64,000 bases of DNA. Origin: Hortaea werneckii (taxonomy: Eukaryota; Ascomycota; Dothideomycetes; Mycosphaerellales; Teratosphaeriaceae). Position numbers and translations under genes: made by a program. Below, piece by piece: positions 54,564 through 64,000 of this stretch. The notes beneath the pieces are model-generated. The model was not told where the DNA came from. It made no database searches and was given only the letters and a program-made list of their open reading frames with translations. Positions within the stretch are counted from its first letter, which is position 1; each line of letters starts with the position of its first letter. The stretch is from assembly GCA_037044905.1 (NCBI GenBank), contig JBAOKB010000093.1, forward strand, positions 248,001-312,000, read 5' to 3'.

Positions 54564-57038
54564 ATGGACGGCACCAATCTCACCACAAAAAGGAGTTTCA
54601 ATGACATCCAGCAGATTGTACAGCTATATGTAGCCCAACTTACAGAAGGGTGTGGGGTATGGTCATGCGAGAATAAAATCTGCGACACCGGAAGACGCAA
54701 CACAGAGCCTCCACAGCGACCAATTAGGAAATACAGCCCACGATCTGCCCGCACGATAGCATTGGCAATTGCAAGTGGGCCGGCCTCCAGGAAACATCTT
54801 TGTAGCAATTTGCATTATGGCGACCAGCAGTCAAGAGAGTCTAGCTTCAACAATCCAGAGCCTGAGACGCCACGCGATGCTTCTGATCTTACTCAGCTCC
54901 TGAGCGACACAAAAAGCGTCCGACAATTCTTTGCTGGTTCAAAAACCGCCAATGTTCGGCCGGTGCAGAATGAAGGCCTTCTTATACAGCTGGAGCGCCT
55001 ACTCGTCTCCGAATCGCTGCCATCTGGCGAGGATGATCGGGGCGGATCATTGTCTTCTGAGGTCGCCAGCAGCATCATCGTGCAGGCAATCGATGCAATC
55101 GTTGAAGACATGCCCAAAGCCAACCGGGCTCAATACGAGTTTGCAGACTCAATCATCAGGCAAGGCTGTTCTTATCCTGCTGTAAATGGCAATACTCCTA
55201 CGGACCCGAAGTGGAATTGCTGGCTGCACATATTAGATCTGATGGACCAGCGATCAAGGTTGAGGTTGCTTAGTGTTGTTTGCAAAGTCTTTGCCGTTAG
55301 TACTCATCAAGACCTTGGACACGCTGACTGCGATGAGAATGGGCAGAAGTCTACGGACCCTGTCAATAAGCGAATCAGCGTTCATGACGGTCTTCTGGAT
55401 CACCTAAAAGACCATCCTGGAAGCATCCTGGTGCTTGGGCCGATGTGTAAGAAAGTATTCCTTGCACATTCGGACCACACTTCAACGACCGTACCCACTG
55501 GAAGCATCACGTGTGGTGCACTGGAGATTCTGGAGCTGCTTCACAACAACTTTGCTGATTACAAAGGGTTTTTTGATACACACGTAGCAGCACAGTCTCT
55601 CGAAATTGTGGACTTGGCACAAAGTTGGAAGCAGGCGGCAACTTCATCAAAAACACGACACTTACTGAGCTTCGACTTCCTTTTCCCGGCATACTCAAGG
55701 GCGATGTGCTTCCGCATGATCAGCCACCTTAAGATGCGCGAAGCTGTATCATTCGCCGAGCAAGCGGCTGCCCTGCGGAGGCGTATGATGCCGCACATGC
55801 TAGATGACGAGCCAGAGGGCAGGCTTAAACATCTCGAGCAACAATACCTTCTTCTTAATGTGAGCCGCATTGACGTTCTTCGAGACGCTTACAATCAGCT
55901 GTGGCAACGTCGACAGCGTGAGCTCTTCCGGCCTCTGCGAGTCCGCCTGGGAGAAGTAGATGAGTTAGAAGTTGGACATGATCTTGGTGGCGTGCAGATG
56001 GAATTTTTCAATCTGGTGTGTCAGGAAGCACAGAAAGAAGAATCCGGCATGTTCACGACCGACGTACAGAGCGGTTTGAGCTATTTCCGCCCTGGTAGTC
56101 TTCAACCGCTGTACATGTTCGAGCTGCTAGGCTTGCTAATGGCGTTGGCTATCTACAATGGTGTTACCTTGCCCGTCAGCTTCCCAAAAGTTTTCTATAA
56201 ATTTTTAACGGATGGGGCGCCGAAAAAGCCTTTTGATGACGGACAAAGAGGCAGTGCCGCGCTTCTCCACCACCTGCGTGACGGATGGGCTGCGGAAGCT
56301 CGTTCGCTAGAATCTCTCTTGAAAGAAGACATATCCGACTTGGAGTACAGCTTCCCGCTGGACGCGAACGGCCTGCGGCTTGCTGTACATTTTCAGGAAG
56401 GCGATTCTCCATCTCCGGTCTTATCAAGCGTCACTGATGAAAAGGGTCGCATTCTCGAGACGATGCCAATGCTTACCTGGCCAGGATGGAAACTTCTTCG
56501 ACCTCCACAGGAGCCTGGGATCGTTACAGCTGAGAACAAGTCTCGATATGTCTCGGAGTACGCCTGGTGGCTCACTTGGGCATTGGTCGAGTCACAGTGG
56601 AAAGCGTTTATGAACGGTTTCCACCGCGTCATCGACCAACATGCCTTGTCCATCTTCAAACCATCAGACTTGAAAGCGTTCGTGGAAGGCTCGTCTCGTC
56701 TCGATATTGGCGAGCTACGCAAATCAACACAATACGAGGGATATGAAGCCAAATCAAAGTACATCCAAAACTTTTGGCGACTCGTGTCCAGTTGGCCTGA
56801 GGAGAAGCAGAAGAAGCTGTTGAAATTTGTCACGGCGGCGGAGAGGATACCTATTGGTGGAGCAAGTCAGTTGACATTTGTCATCAAGAAGACGGTTGTA
56901 GAGGACTTGGAGCATCTTCCTACCAGCAGTACGTGTTTTGGAACACTTTACTTGCCGAGATATGCGAGCAGTGAAGCTTTGAACGAGAAACTTAGTCTAG
57001 CTATTGAGTACGGGCTTGAAGGCTTTGGAACTGGATGA
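54564..57038 (+). CDS. HECT E3 ubiquitin ligase, Ube3A/Hul4-like
   Basis: An intron-free gene of 824 residues. The N-terminus holds an AZUL-type zinc finger as in Ube3A (QLYVAQLTEGCGVWSCENKI then CDTG). The C-terminal 350 residues are a HECT domain (RPLRVRLGEVDELEVGHDLGG, QPLYMFELLGLLMALAIYNG, TWALVESQWKAFMNGFHRVI, AERIPIGG) with the catalytic Cys at about residue 791 in SSTCFGTLYLPRYAS. AZUL plus HECT marks the Ube3A group; the yeast relative is Hul4, a cytosolic quality-control ligase. The start is ATG 54564 (MDGTNLTTKRSFND); the four in-frame codons before it contain no ATG. No frame corrections needed. Confidence 0.92.
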   Translation: MDGTNLTTKRSFNDIQQIVQLYVAQLTEGCGVWSCENKICDTGRRNTEPPQRPIRKYSPRSARTIALAIASGPASRKHLCSNLHYGDQQSRESSFNNPEPETPRDASDLTQLLSDTKSVRQFFAGSKTANVRPVQNEGLLIQLERLLVSESLPSGEDDRGGSLSSEVASSIIVQAIDAIVEDMPKANRAQYEFADSIIRQGCSYPAVNGNTPTDPKWNCWLHILDLMDQRSRLRLLSVVCKVFAVSTHQDLGHADCDENGQKSTDPVNKRISVHDGLLDHLKDHPGSILVLGPMCKKVFLAHSDHTSTTVPTGSITCGALEILELLHNNFADYKGFFDTHVAAQSLEIVDLAQSWKQAATSSKTRHLLSFDFLFPAYSRAMCFRMISHLKMREAVSFAEQAAALRRRMMPHMLDDEPEGRLKHLEQQYLLLNVSRIDVLRDAYNQLWQRRQRELFRPLRVRLGEVDELEVGHDLGGVQMEFFNLVCQEAQKEESGMFTTDVQSGLSYFRPGSLQPLYMFELLGLLMALAIYNGVTLPVSFPKVFYKFLTDGAPKKPFDDGQRGSAALLHHLRDGWAAEARSLESLLKEDISDLEYSFPLDANGLRLAVHFQEGDSPSPVLSSVTDEKGRILETMPMLTWPGWKLLRPPQEPGIVTAENKSRYVSEYAWWLTWALVESQWKAFMNGFHRVIDQHALSIFKPSDLKAFVEGSSRLDIGELRKSTQYEGYEAKSKYIQNFWRLVSSWPEEKQKKLLKFVTAAERIPIGGASQLTFVIKKTVVEDLEHLPTSSTCFGTLYLPRYASSEALNEKLSLAIEYGLEGFGTG

Positions 57039-57174
57039 ATAAAGCTTTATAACTATGTATTCTTTCCATTTCGAGCGTGGCGTCATGGCATCCTTTGTGG
57101 TCTATAGAAATCCAACCTCATCGACTATCACAGCTTCGCAAACTCACATCGATGCATCGGATTTGCCCTTCTAC

Positions 57175-58083
57175 TTAAAACGCAATCGCTCCACCATCTA
57201 TAACCATATCCGCACCATTAATATACGAGCCCGCCCGACTGGCGAGCAACACACACATCCCATCCAGCTCGCCCACAGCCCCCATCCTGCCCATCGGATT
57301 CCGACTCGCCCAGCTCGCCCGTGCCTCCTCAATCGACCCGCCCCCAGCATTCAAAATCGTATCCATATACCCGGGCGAAATACTATTCACCCTGATCCCG
57401 AACGCCGCCCACTCAGCCGCTAGACTAGATTTCAACGCAATAATCCCGGCTTTGGAGACATTATACGCCGCTTGCGCCTGAGGGTAATTGACCCTATGTC
57501 CCGAAATCGACGCCGTCAGCGTAATCGAGCATCCCCCGGTCCCCTGCGCTTTCATCTGCTTAGCGGCCGCTTGCGCGCACAGGAACGACCCCGTCGTGTT
57601 GACATCCAGCGTCTTGCGCCATTGCGACTCGGTCATCTCCAGCGCGTGCACGCACCCGACGATTCCCGCAAAGCAGAATAGGTGGTCGAGGGAACCCAGC
57701 GTGGAGACCGCGGAGGAGATGCCTTCGGCGACCGCTTCCGCGTCCGTCACGTCGACTGCGATGCTGAAGACGCGCGCGGACGGGTGGTCGGACGCCAGTT
57801 GGTGGATCTCCTTCAGCGAGGACCGCAGCGTGGTTTCCAGGTCCCAGAGACAGATCCCCGACGCGCCATGTTCCAGTAAGGCGCGTGCGGCGGAGAGACC
57901 GAGGGTGCCGGCTCCGCCCGTGATGATCGCGTTGCCTTCTACGGCGAACCGGGCTAGGGCGCGGCCTTCGGGTTTGAGGTAGTGGGGGAGTGGTGGTGGC
58001 GGAGCTGTGAGGGAGCCGGAAGAGCCGTCGGAAAGGGTCATGAAGGGGAGTGTGCGGCTGCTGAGCTCGTCGCGGTCGGCCAT
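57175..58083 (-). CDS. Short-chain dehydrogenase/reductase (polyol/sugar type)
   Basis: An intron-free 302-residue SDR. Cofactor loop TGGAGTLG after GNAIITGG, catalytic Ser in ASISGHRVNYP, catalytic YNVSK, and PGYMD. The stretch SLAAEWAAFGIRVNSISPGYM is nearly identical to that of SDR1 at 20.2 kb, so the two are paralogues. Unlike SDR1 there is no targeting presequence, only a Pro-rich lead (SLTAPPPPLPHYLKPEG), so a cytosolic enzyme is expected. The nearest named types are D-arabinitol 2-dehydrogenase and sorbose reductase; the substrate is not settled by sequence. I start at ATG 58081-58083 (MADRDELSS); the frame stays open further 5' but without a good ATG. It is convergent with the HECT gene, with a 136-bp gap. 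Confidence 0.85.
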   Translation of the reverse strand: MADRDELSSRTLPFMTLSDGSSGSLTAPPPPLPHYLKPEGRALARFAVEGNAIITGGAGTLGLSAARALLEHGASGICLWDLETTLRSSLKEIHQLASDHPSARVFSIAVDVTDAEAVAEGISSAVSTLGSLDHLFCFAGIVGCVHALEMTESQWRKTLDVNTTGSFLCAQAAAKQMKAQGTGGCSITLTASISGHRVNYPQAQAAYNVSKAGIIALKSSLAAEWAAFGIRVNSISPGYMDTILNAGGGSIEEARASWASRNPMGRMGAVGELDGMCVLLASRAGSYINGADMVIDGGAIAF

Positions 58084-58902
58084 GGTGAGGTTTCTTTCTA
58101 TCTTATGTCTTTGCCGGGGCCTTTTGGTGTGTATTGTCACTGAGAGCTTCGCTTTAGACTCCAGAGAGGGTTTACTGTTCAAATGCGTATATAGTCCCTA
58201 TGGGACTAGACTGGATGCCTTGCTGTGCAGCTGTGCCTTGCTTTCCTGCTCGGTTCCAAGCTTGATGTGAAAAGTGAAAGGAATAATAAATGTCCTTACT
58301 ATACCGAAGGCTGAATATCAATACCTACAAGCTACTTAATGGCTATTTCAATGGTCCTGCGACCTAAGCAAACGATGATGTAGCGTGGCCTGGAGTGTGG
58401 AGTCTGACTCTGTGCTGTCGGGCGAGGGTCGCCGTCCACCCCGGACTGGAGTCGACCGACGTGCATTGGAGCTTTTCGAGTGAGAGCAAGTCCGCCGAGG
58501 TTACTATGTATGTTCGCATCATGGAAAGTGTAACGACTGTTCAGGTACAAGAGGCGTTTCTGGATCTCAATGCTGCTCTGGGAAGAATACGGAAAATTCG
58601 GTACGCTATGTTTGCAGCCGACTTATGATTACACAAGGAGGAGAGCTGGTAGTGCGACTTTGATAGGTTCTAATACACATGACTTCCTACCGAATGGAAC
58701 AGGATCCAGGAGAACTTTTGTCCGGGGATGACTGATCTTTCTCCATGGATTTCCCTCTTCACAGTACTTTGTCTCTTCTTCCTATCGAACAACGAACCGC
58801 AGCTCGATTACATTATACACTCATTATGCCGACAAGGCCGACTCGGCAATACAGTCACATGTTATGGTGATCCTTCGGCGCTCATCGTCGGTTTCCCAAA
58901 AT
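58084..58902. other. Intergenic
   Basis: 819 bp: the promoter of the SDR gene and the 3' region of GLO1. AT-richer near 58260-58330. Nothing specific recognised. Confidence 0.45.
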
Positions 58903-60211
58903 CTAATACTGTCCCGGCGGCTTGCCATACTTCTCGTCTGTAATCACAAAAGGTCAGAAGAGAGCGCTTATTGTTATGCAATGGGAGAAGTAGAGGGTTG
59001 ACATACTCTGAATGACCTCGATCCAGTAGTCATCTGGGTCAAGGACGAAAGCGACGTTGCGCATCCGGCCGTCAGTCAGGCGCTTCTTCCAGTTGACACC
59101 CTTCTCATCAAATCTGCAGGAAGTCAAGATTAGCGGCTATTTTTCCGACAGATCGGCTGATGTGCCAGAGGAAGCAGGGAGAAAGGTAGAAATGCGGTCT
59201 GGCCTCCCACGCAGAGAAAGGAAAGAATAACAGAGAAGCGAAGCAAGACTCACCTCTGACACGCCGCATTCAGATCATCCACACTAACACACACATGGCC
59301 GAAGCCCTGCGGCTGATCATTCCCATTGTGGTAGACCTTGCCCTCCTGCTTCTCCGTCCCGTAATTCCACGTCAACTCCAGCAAACCCTCCTTACCCGCA
59401 GTCTTGCCCTCGGCCGGCGCCTCCCCATAGCCAAGGAAATACAGGTTGAACTCTGCGCTGGGATTCTCCGCCGTGCGCATGAGCTTCATGCCGAGGACCT
59501 CCTGGTAGAACTTCAGACTGGCGTCCTTGTCCTTGACGCGGATCATGGTGTGGTTCATGCGGTACGTCTCGAGATCGGTAGTGGTGACGTTCTCCGTGCT
59601 CTCGACGGGGTTCTGGGCGATGATCTCCACCCAGTACTCGTCTGGGTCCAACGCGAACGCGATGTGTCGCATCCGGCCATCCTCGAGGCGTTTCTGGAAT
59701 TTGTAGCCGGCGTCCGTGAGGCGTTGGCAGGCGGCTTGGATGTTGTCGACGCTGATGCAGACGTGGCCGAAGCCCTTGGGCTCGCGGTTGCCGTTGTGGG
59801 ATTTGTAGTTCGGGTCGTTCTCCGTGCCGTAGTTGTGCGTCAGCTCGATTATGCCTTCGCGGTCGGTCCAGTGGTTGCCGTGGGAGACGGCGCGCGGGCT
59901 ATCGTAGGCGAGGAAGTAGAGGTCGAATTTGTTGTCTGGGAAGGTGAATTGGTTCACGAGCTTCATGCCGAGGTGCTCGTAGAAGGCGACGCTGGCTTTG
60001 GGGTCTTTGACCCGCAGCATGGAGTGGTTGACTAGAAGACGAGAAGGCTTTAGGTGGAAGGTCCTTTTCTCTTTTGCTCTGAGTTGTGGTTGAGGCATTG
60101 CTTACGCTTGTATTTGGATGGGTCGGTCATTTTGGCGGTCGTGGCGTAGGCTCGTGAGGGGTTTATCTGGGTTGCAAAATGAGTAGTCCGCCGAAGAGCT
60201 GCAGAGAGCAT
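58903..60211 (-). CDS. GLO1: Glyoxalase I (lactoylglutathione lyase), two-domain
   Basis: It converts the hemithioacetal of methylglyoxal and glutathione into S-lactoylglutathione. Four exons (60106-60211, 59254-60031, 59007-59113, 58903-58937) with introns of 74, 140 and 69 nt join in phase to 341 residues. Two fused glyoxalase domains are visible, each with NHSMLRVKD or NHTMIRVKD, the F-DLYFLAY or FNLYFLGYG strand, LELTWNYGTE, GFGHVCVSVDD and metal-ligand Glu in WVEII or WIEVI, as in yeast Glo1. Exon 1 encodes a basic, Ser/Thr-rich leader (MLSAALRRTTHFATQINPS) before a second in-frame Met (MTDPSKYK). Translation from the first would give a mitochondrial form, from the second a cytosolic one. 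No indels needed. Confidence 0.93.
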
Positions 60212-61037
60212 GAAGGGACTGCTGGGAGGGAGAAGTGCAGATTTAAATGAAATTGGGACGACATGCACAAGGCTGACTGAAAGGAGGGTGCATTGAGTGT
60301 TTGGGCCATGATGACATAGTTTCTACGTGCCCCGCAGTGGGCTGTCGGGAGGGGTGCCCTGGTCTCTCGCTTCGTAAACCGGAAGGAGGTGAAGAGGAAA
60401 TTGCTGGGAGTGAGAAGAATAGGCAGGCACGCAGACACTGCAGTGAATGCTTGTGATCGCCAAGATATCCTCTCGACTGCCCGGTGTGCACTGACTGATG
60501 TGGTCGGGAGTCATGCAATCAACCCAATGGACCTTGATGGGGCATGGCGGTCGCACGTGACTCTTGTCACCAGGACCCCACATGACGGCAGCGACTGAAG
60601 GACGACGAGCGCCCGCTGGTCGATAGCCGAGACGCATCTTCGTCCATTACAAAGCCAATCGCATCGACATCATCCGCGCCGAGACTGGGGATCTGGGTGA
60701 GATTCCCGTAAGATTTCTCGTTTCTGCCTATTCTTCCTCTTCCACTCTACCACACGGCTGTCGCATGCCCATTTCTTCCACCGTCACCGTGTCGCCTCTT
60801 TATCCAATCCGATACCGGCCCTCCGCCAGGCTCCCGCTCACCCCGCTGTCGCCGAGGCCTCTCACGCTCTATCGACTTCCATCTGCAGCCTGTCCCACAC
60901 CCGCAGGCAGACAACCGCCAGCGTTTGCTTGTGCCCATCACAAATACTACCACTGGACGACCCGGCGCACCGCTCCCATCCGCCTCTCGAACCTCCTCCC
61001 CGTCGACCCTCCACCCTCTCGCCCGCCCGCCTCCATC
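60212..61037. other. Divergent promoter region GLO1/NMNAT
   Basis: 826 bp between two outward-facing starts. The NMNAT side (60720-61037) is C-rich with scattered in-frame ATG and CTG codons. Its frame is open back to an ATG at 60765, so a longer NMNAT N-terminus is possible. No named site recognised. Confidence 0.4.
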
Positions 61038-62233
61038 ATGTCCACCACCGACGCTTCCCAAATGTCCCTCGACACCTACACCTTCCCGCACTCCCGCCTC
61101 CGACGACGTCTCACTTCGCCTGACCGCACCCCGCTTGTCCTGATCGCCTGCGGTTCCTTCTCCCCCATCACCTTTCTGCACCTCCGGATGTTCGAGATGG
61201 CGGCCGACTACGCCCGCTTCAACACGCAATTCGAAGTCGTCGGCGCCTACCTCTCCTGCGTCGGTGACGCCTACAAGAAGACCGGCCTCGTCAAAGCCGA
61301 ACACCGTGTGAACATGTGCTCCCTCGCCGTGCAGGGCAGTAGTTGGATCGGCGTCGATCCCTGGGAGGCGCTACATGAGGAGTATCTCGAGACGGCCAAA
61401 GTGCTGGACCATTTCAATCGCGAGATCAATGAGAATCTGGGCGGGGTGTACGTCGGGGATTCCGGGGAGAGGAAGCCCGCGAGGATTGCGCTGTTAGCGG
61501 GCGCGGATCTGATTCAGACGATGAGTACGCCGGGCGTTTGGGCGGAACGGGACATTGATTACATTTTGAGGAATTTTGGCGCGTTTATTGTTGAGGTATG
61601 TCTTCTTTTCTTTTTCTCTGTCGGATTTGTTTCCTTCTCTTTACATATACGCATGCACTTTCGCCCCTCTTCCCTTTGGACACTTATGCCAAGCACAATT
61701 TCACACTCGTTCCTCACCTCCTCCACGACATGATCGCATCGACATCCAAGTTCACAATGATTCTCGCCCTTTCGCCAAGCTCCACCTCCAATCCACAACC
61801 GCACCAGCTAATCTAACTCCTTCTCCAACAGCGAACCGGCACCGACATAGACGAGGCCCTCTCCGCCCTGCAATCATGGAAAGACAACATCTGGGTGATC
61901 CAGCAACTAGTCCAGAACGACATCTCCTCGACCAAAGTCCGCCTTTTCCTCCGCCGCGACATGTCGATCCGCTATCTGGTCCCGGAGCCAGTGGTGCAGT
62001 ATATTGAAGAGAACGGCTTATTTGATGAGGACGGCGCGGCGTCGACGGGTTCTTCGGGTGGGAATGCAGGGGCGGGGGAAGCGGAAGTGGAGGGGAAGGG
62101 TAAGGGGAGGGTGGGTGGCACGACGGGTCCTGTGGGTGGCATGGCGGGCGAGAGTAAAGGTGTGAGTGGGGTTGTGGGTGGAGATGGGCAGGGGGGTAGT
62201 AGTGGTGGTGCTGGGAACCCGCCTGCTGGATGA
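61038..62233 (+). CDS. Nicotinamide mononucleotide adenylyltransferase (NMNAT)
   Basis: It makes NAD from NMN and ATP. Exon 1 (61038-61595) holds the nucleotidyltransferase motif CGSFSPITFLHLRMFE and VVGAYLSCVGDAYKK, EHRVNMC, WEALHEEY and ALLAGADLIQTM. After a long 236-nt intron (CTAAC branch site at 61813) exon 2 (61832-62233) has the substrate motif NDISSTKVRLFLRRDMSIRY and VVQYIEENGLF. The catalytic part ends by about residue 256. A further 60-odd residues are Gly/Ser/Glu-rich (GGNAGAGEAEVEGKGKG), which is unusual for the family. Total 319 residues from MSTTDASQ. A start at 60765 would add 91 Pro/Arg-rich residues and is less likely. Confidence 0.9.
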
Positions 62234-64000
62234 CGAGTGTCGGGATGATTAGGGAGGGAAAGAAGCGGGCTTTGAGAGGCTTCTGGATTGCACTTGGGTA
62301 TGTGTGGGAAGGGAGACTGAGCGGGGAGGGCGTTATTTCTGTCTTTTGCCATTATGTTAGCGGCGTTACATGGGTTTCTCGGAATGATGGAGATGTGAAA
62401 GAGAGGAGTGTAAGTCCTGCACTGTTCAGCCTTTAACAGCTGATTCTGGCCTTTTTCCCGTTTGGACGGGTGGAAGGGTGAAGGGGGCAGGCAGAGATTA
62501 CCCGCTCGCTTTTCTTATCAAACGGACGATACCAAATTCTTATAGGGAAATAGATTAGGCGGTGAAGGGAGGCAATCTGCTTTTTTGTGTGTGATCTGTT
62601 TTACGTTTCCTTACTATGAGCACAACGCTTTACAGGAAACAAGGCACGTTTTCATACACATGAGATCAACTTCTGCATGCACTCAATTTTTGATTGTGGC
62701 TAGTTACGAATGGTGGAGGTGCTCATATCAAATTGTAATCTAAGCACTTTGAAGTGATTGATTAAGACGTCGTCAGAGTGTCATCCACGCCGCAAGTATG
62801 TTGGCAGGCCCGCCAGTCCCGGCGTCCCTGGACACGGCTACGCCTCCAGCCCAGCAATATATTAAGAATGACAGTAGTGCGCTGATGGCCATTTGGATCG
62901 AATCCTTCATGTGAAGTCTAAATCACCTGCAAATAGATGATGCTTGGGGTGTTTACCCGCAGGGTGGTTAGACAGTTACATGTCAGCAGGAAACCGACCT
63001 TAAGCGAAGCGTGTTAAGAAACCAACCACGCGGATAGATGCGTTGGAAAGCGGCATATTACCAGGGCGCTATTGATGATCCTCCGCACGCACATCCCCAC
63101 ACAAACCTACAAACCTAGCGATTCCGCACATGAGACGAACGACAGGCGATGATGATGGTTCTGGTTTGTCAAGCTGTCGCTCGCTCGCTTGACAGCGGCT
63201 GAGCACGCTATCGAACGGGCCTACCGGTCTCACTGAAACAGCCATACGATGGGGCTAGATTGGCGAAGGATCGGCCTTCCGAGGCTCCGAGATGAAGGCG
63301 TGTAAGCACTTGATGGAGATGCTGGGCTACAAATCATCAAGAAGGAACAAGAAGATGGCGAGCGCACTCAATCTATTCTCGGCCCATGGAAGCACGGTCG
63401 TGCCAGCCAACCCAATGTTTGTGATGGGAGTTCTCGTCCAGGGCGTGATGATTTGAGTAGTGGACGATAAGATTCAGGGCGGGAGACATTGGGGTCCGCT
63501 TCTTGGTCTGGTATGTCTCCCACCGTCTGCGACGGTCGCTATGATTAGAATACAGCATGGCCTGTACTTTGCAATGGCCGTTTGACGTTCAACTGGGCCT
63601 GCATTCGGTTTATAGGGTGCGCGGCATAAGTGACAGGTGCGTACGGTGTACCTGCATAGACGAACGTGTGTCCGCCCCCAAAAACAGAGAAACAGAGTTC
63701 AGCCAAACTTCGAGACCTCATCTCCCAGCGGCATATCGCCCCTGTACCTGCGTCAGCCACGCTACTTGTACCCAACGGCTAGCCGGCAGCCATGCCCCTT
63801 TGGTCAAGCGCAGGGCCTATCGAAATGCGGGAAGCCAACGTCTTCTCAACTTCACGCCTTCCTACTCGCTGGGACGGGTCTCTGCCATCCACAATCGCAG
63901 CGCTAACCGAGTGACAAGGCTCGCGGTTTTCCTAGTCACGTCCAGAAACTCTGCATCGACACACATGGTAACCCGGTAGCGATGCGAGGGTGTCATGGCT
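62234..64000. other. Gene-poor right end
   Basis: 1.77 kb to the window edge. Short frames at 63373-63979 on both strands have no domain or signal features. No tRNA, repeat or mobile element recognised. Confidence 0.35.

Noticed and set aside
57472..57982. Plus-strand frames across the SDR2 gene
   Set aside because: Antisense to a clearly conserved SDR.
59295..60035. 246-codon plus-strand frame, Val/Ala/Asp-rich
   Set aside because: Antisense to the glyoxalase exon, which is fully supported.

Overview
The window is nuclear DNA of a filamentous ascomycete, most likely a dothideomycete. Genes lie on both strands at roughly one per 2.5 kb, introns are mostly 47-76 nt with GT..AG ends and CTAAC or CTGAC branch sites, and the conserved proteins (Hbs1, Atg13, BiP, Mak5, Glo1, NMNAT, a Fungal_trans_2 regulator) are of the Pezizomycotina type. 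I see no rRNA, convincing tRNA, CRISPR array or intact transposon.

Layout. 1-26 kb is a conserved block: HBS1 (minus, runs off the left edge), a TCO89-like TORC1 subunit, an unnamed gene, a small secreted GPI-type protein, an IBtk-like ankyrin/RCC1/BTB protein, ATG13, a gene-poor 3 kb, a mitochondrial-type SDR, an aspartic protease and KAR2/BiP. 26-49 kb looks like an accessory region: a tandem array of three related genes of no family I recognise (28.4-30.2, 31.1-33.0, 34.3-37.1 kb) with a small gene inside it, MEH1/LAMTOR1, an adhesin-like secreted repeat protein, a small Cys-rich protein, an F-box gene and long stretches with nothing recognisable. 49-62 kb is conserved again: a fungal regulator, a MAPEG protein, MAK5 head to head with a HECT ligase, a second SDR, glyoxalase I and NMNAT. 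The last 1.8 kb holds nothing I can name.

The most novel item is the array. Its three proteins share a hydrophobic N-terminus (I-A-I-x-L-G-L-L type in B and C), charged or Q/P-rich middles and a C-terminal motif built on W-I-x-E-W-A-x-P. Each gene also carries, 208-337 bp upstream of its ATG, the same 16-bp near-palindrome GTGAATNSAACTTCAC (half-sites GTGAA and TTCAC, 6-bp spacer). The small gene inside the array has the right half of it 185 bp upstream. This looks like a locally duplicated, commonly regulated family.

A second theme is data quality. About 20 coding positions need a one-base correction, nearly always in a short homopolymer and mostly a missing base. They affect HBS1, TCO89, the unnamed 6-kb gene, the IBtk-like gene, ATG13, SDR1, the protease, array genes A-C, the adhesin and the MAPEG gene. 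BiP, MEH1, F-box, Mak5, HECT, SDR2, Glo1 and NMNAT read cleanly. I treat these as probable assembly errors, so several genes would be mis-split by automatic annotation. Array gene C has far more breaks and may be truly decaying.

Functionally, three genes belong to TORC1/autophagy control (TCO89-like, MEH1, ATG13), and three encode ubiquitin-ligase parts (BTB adaptor, F-box, HECT). The rest are housekeeping or cell-surface functions.
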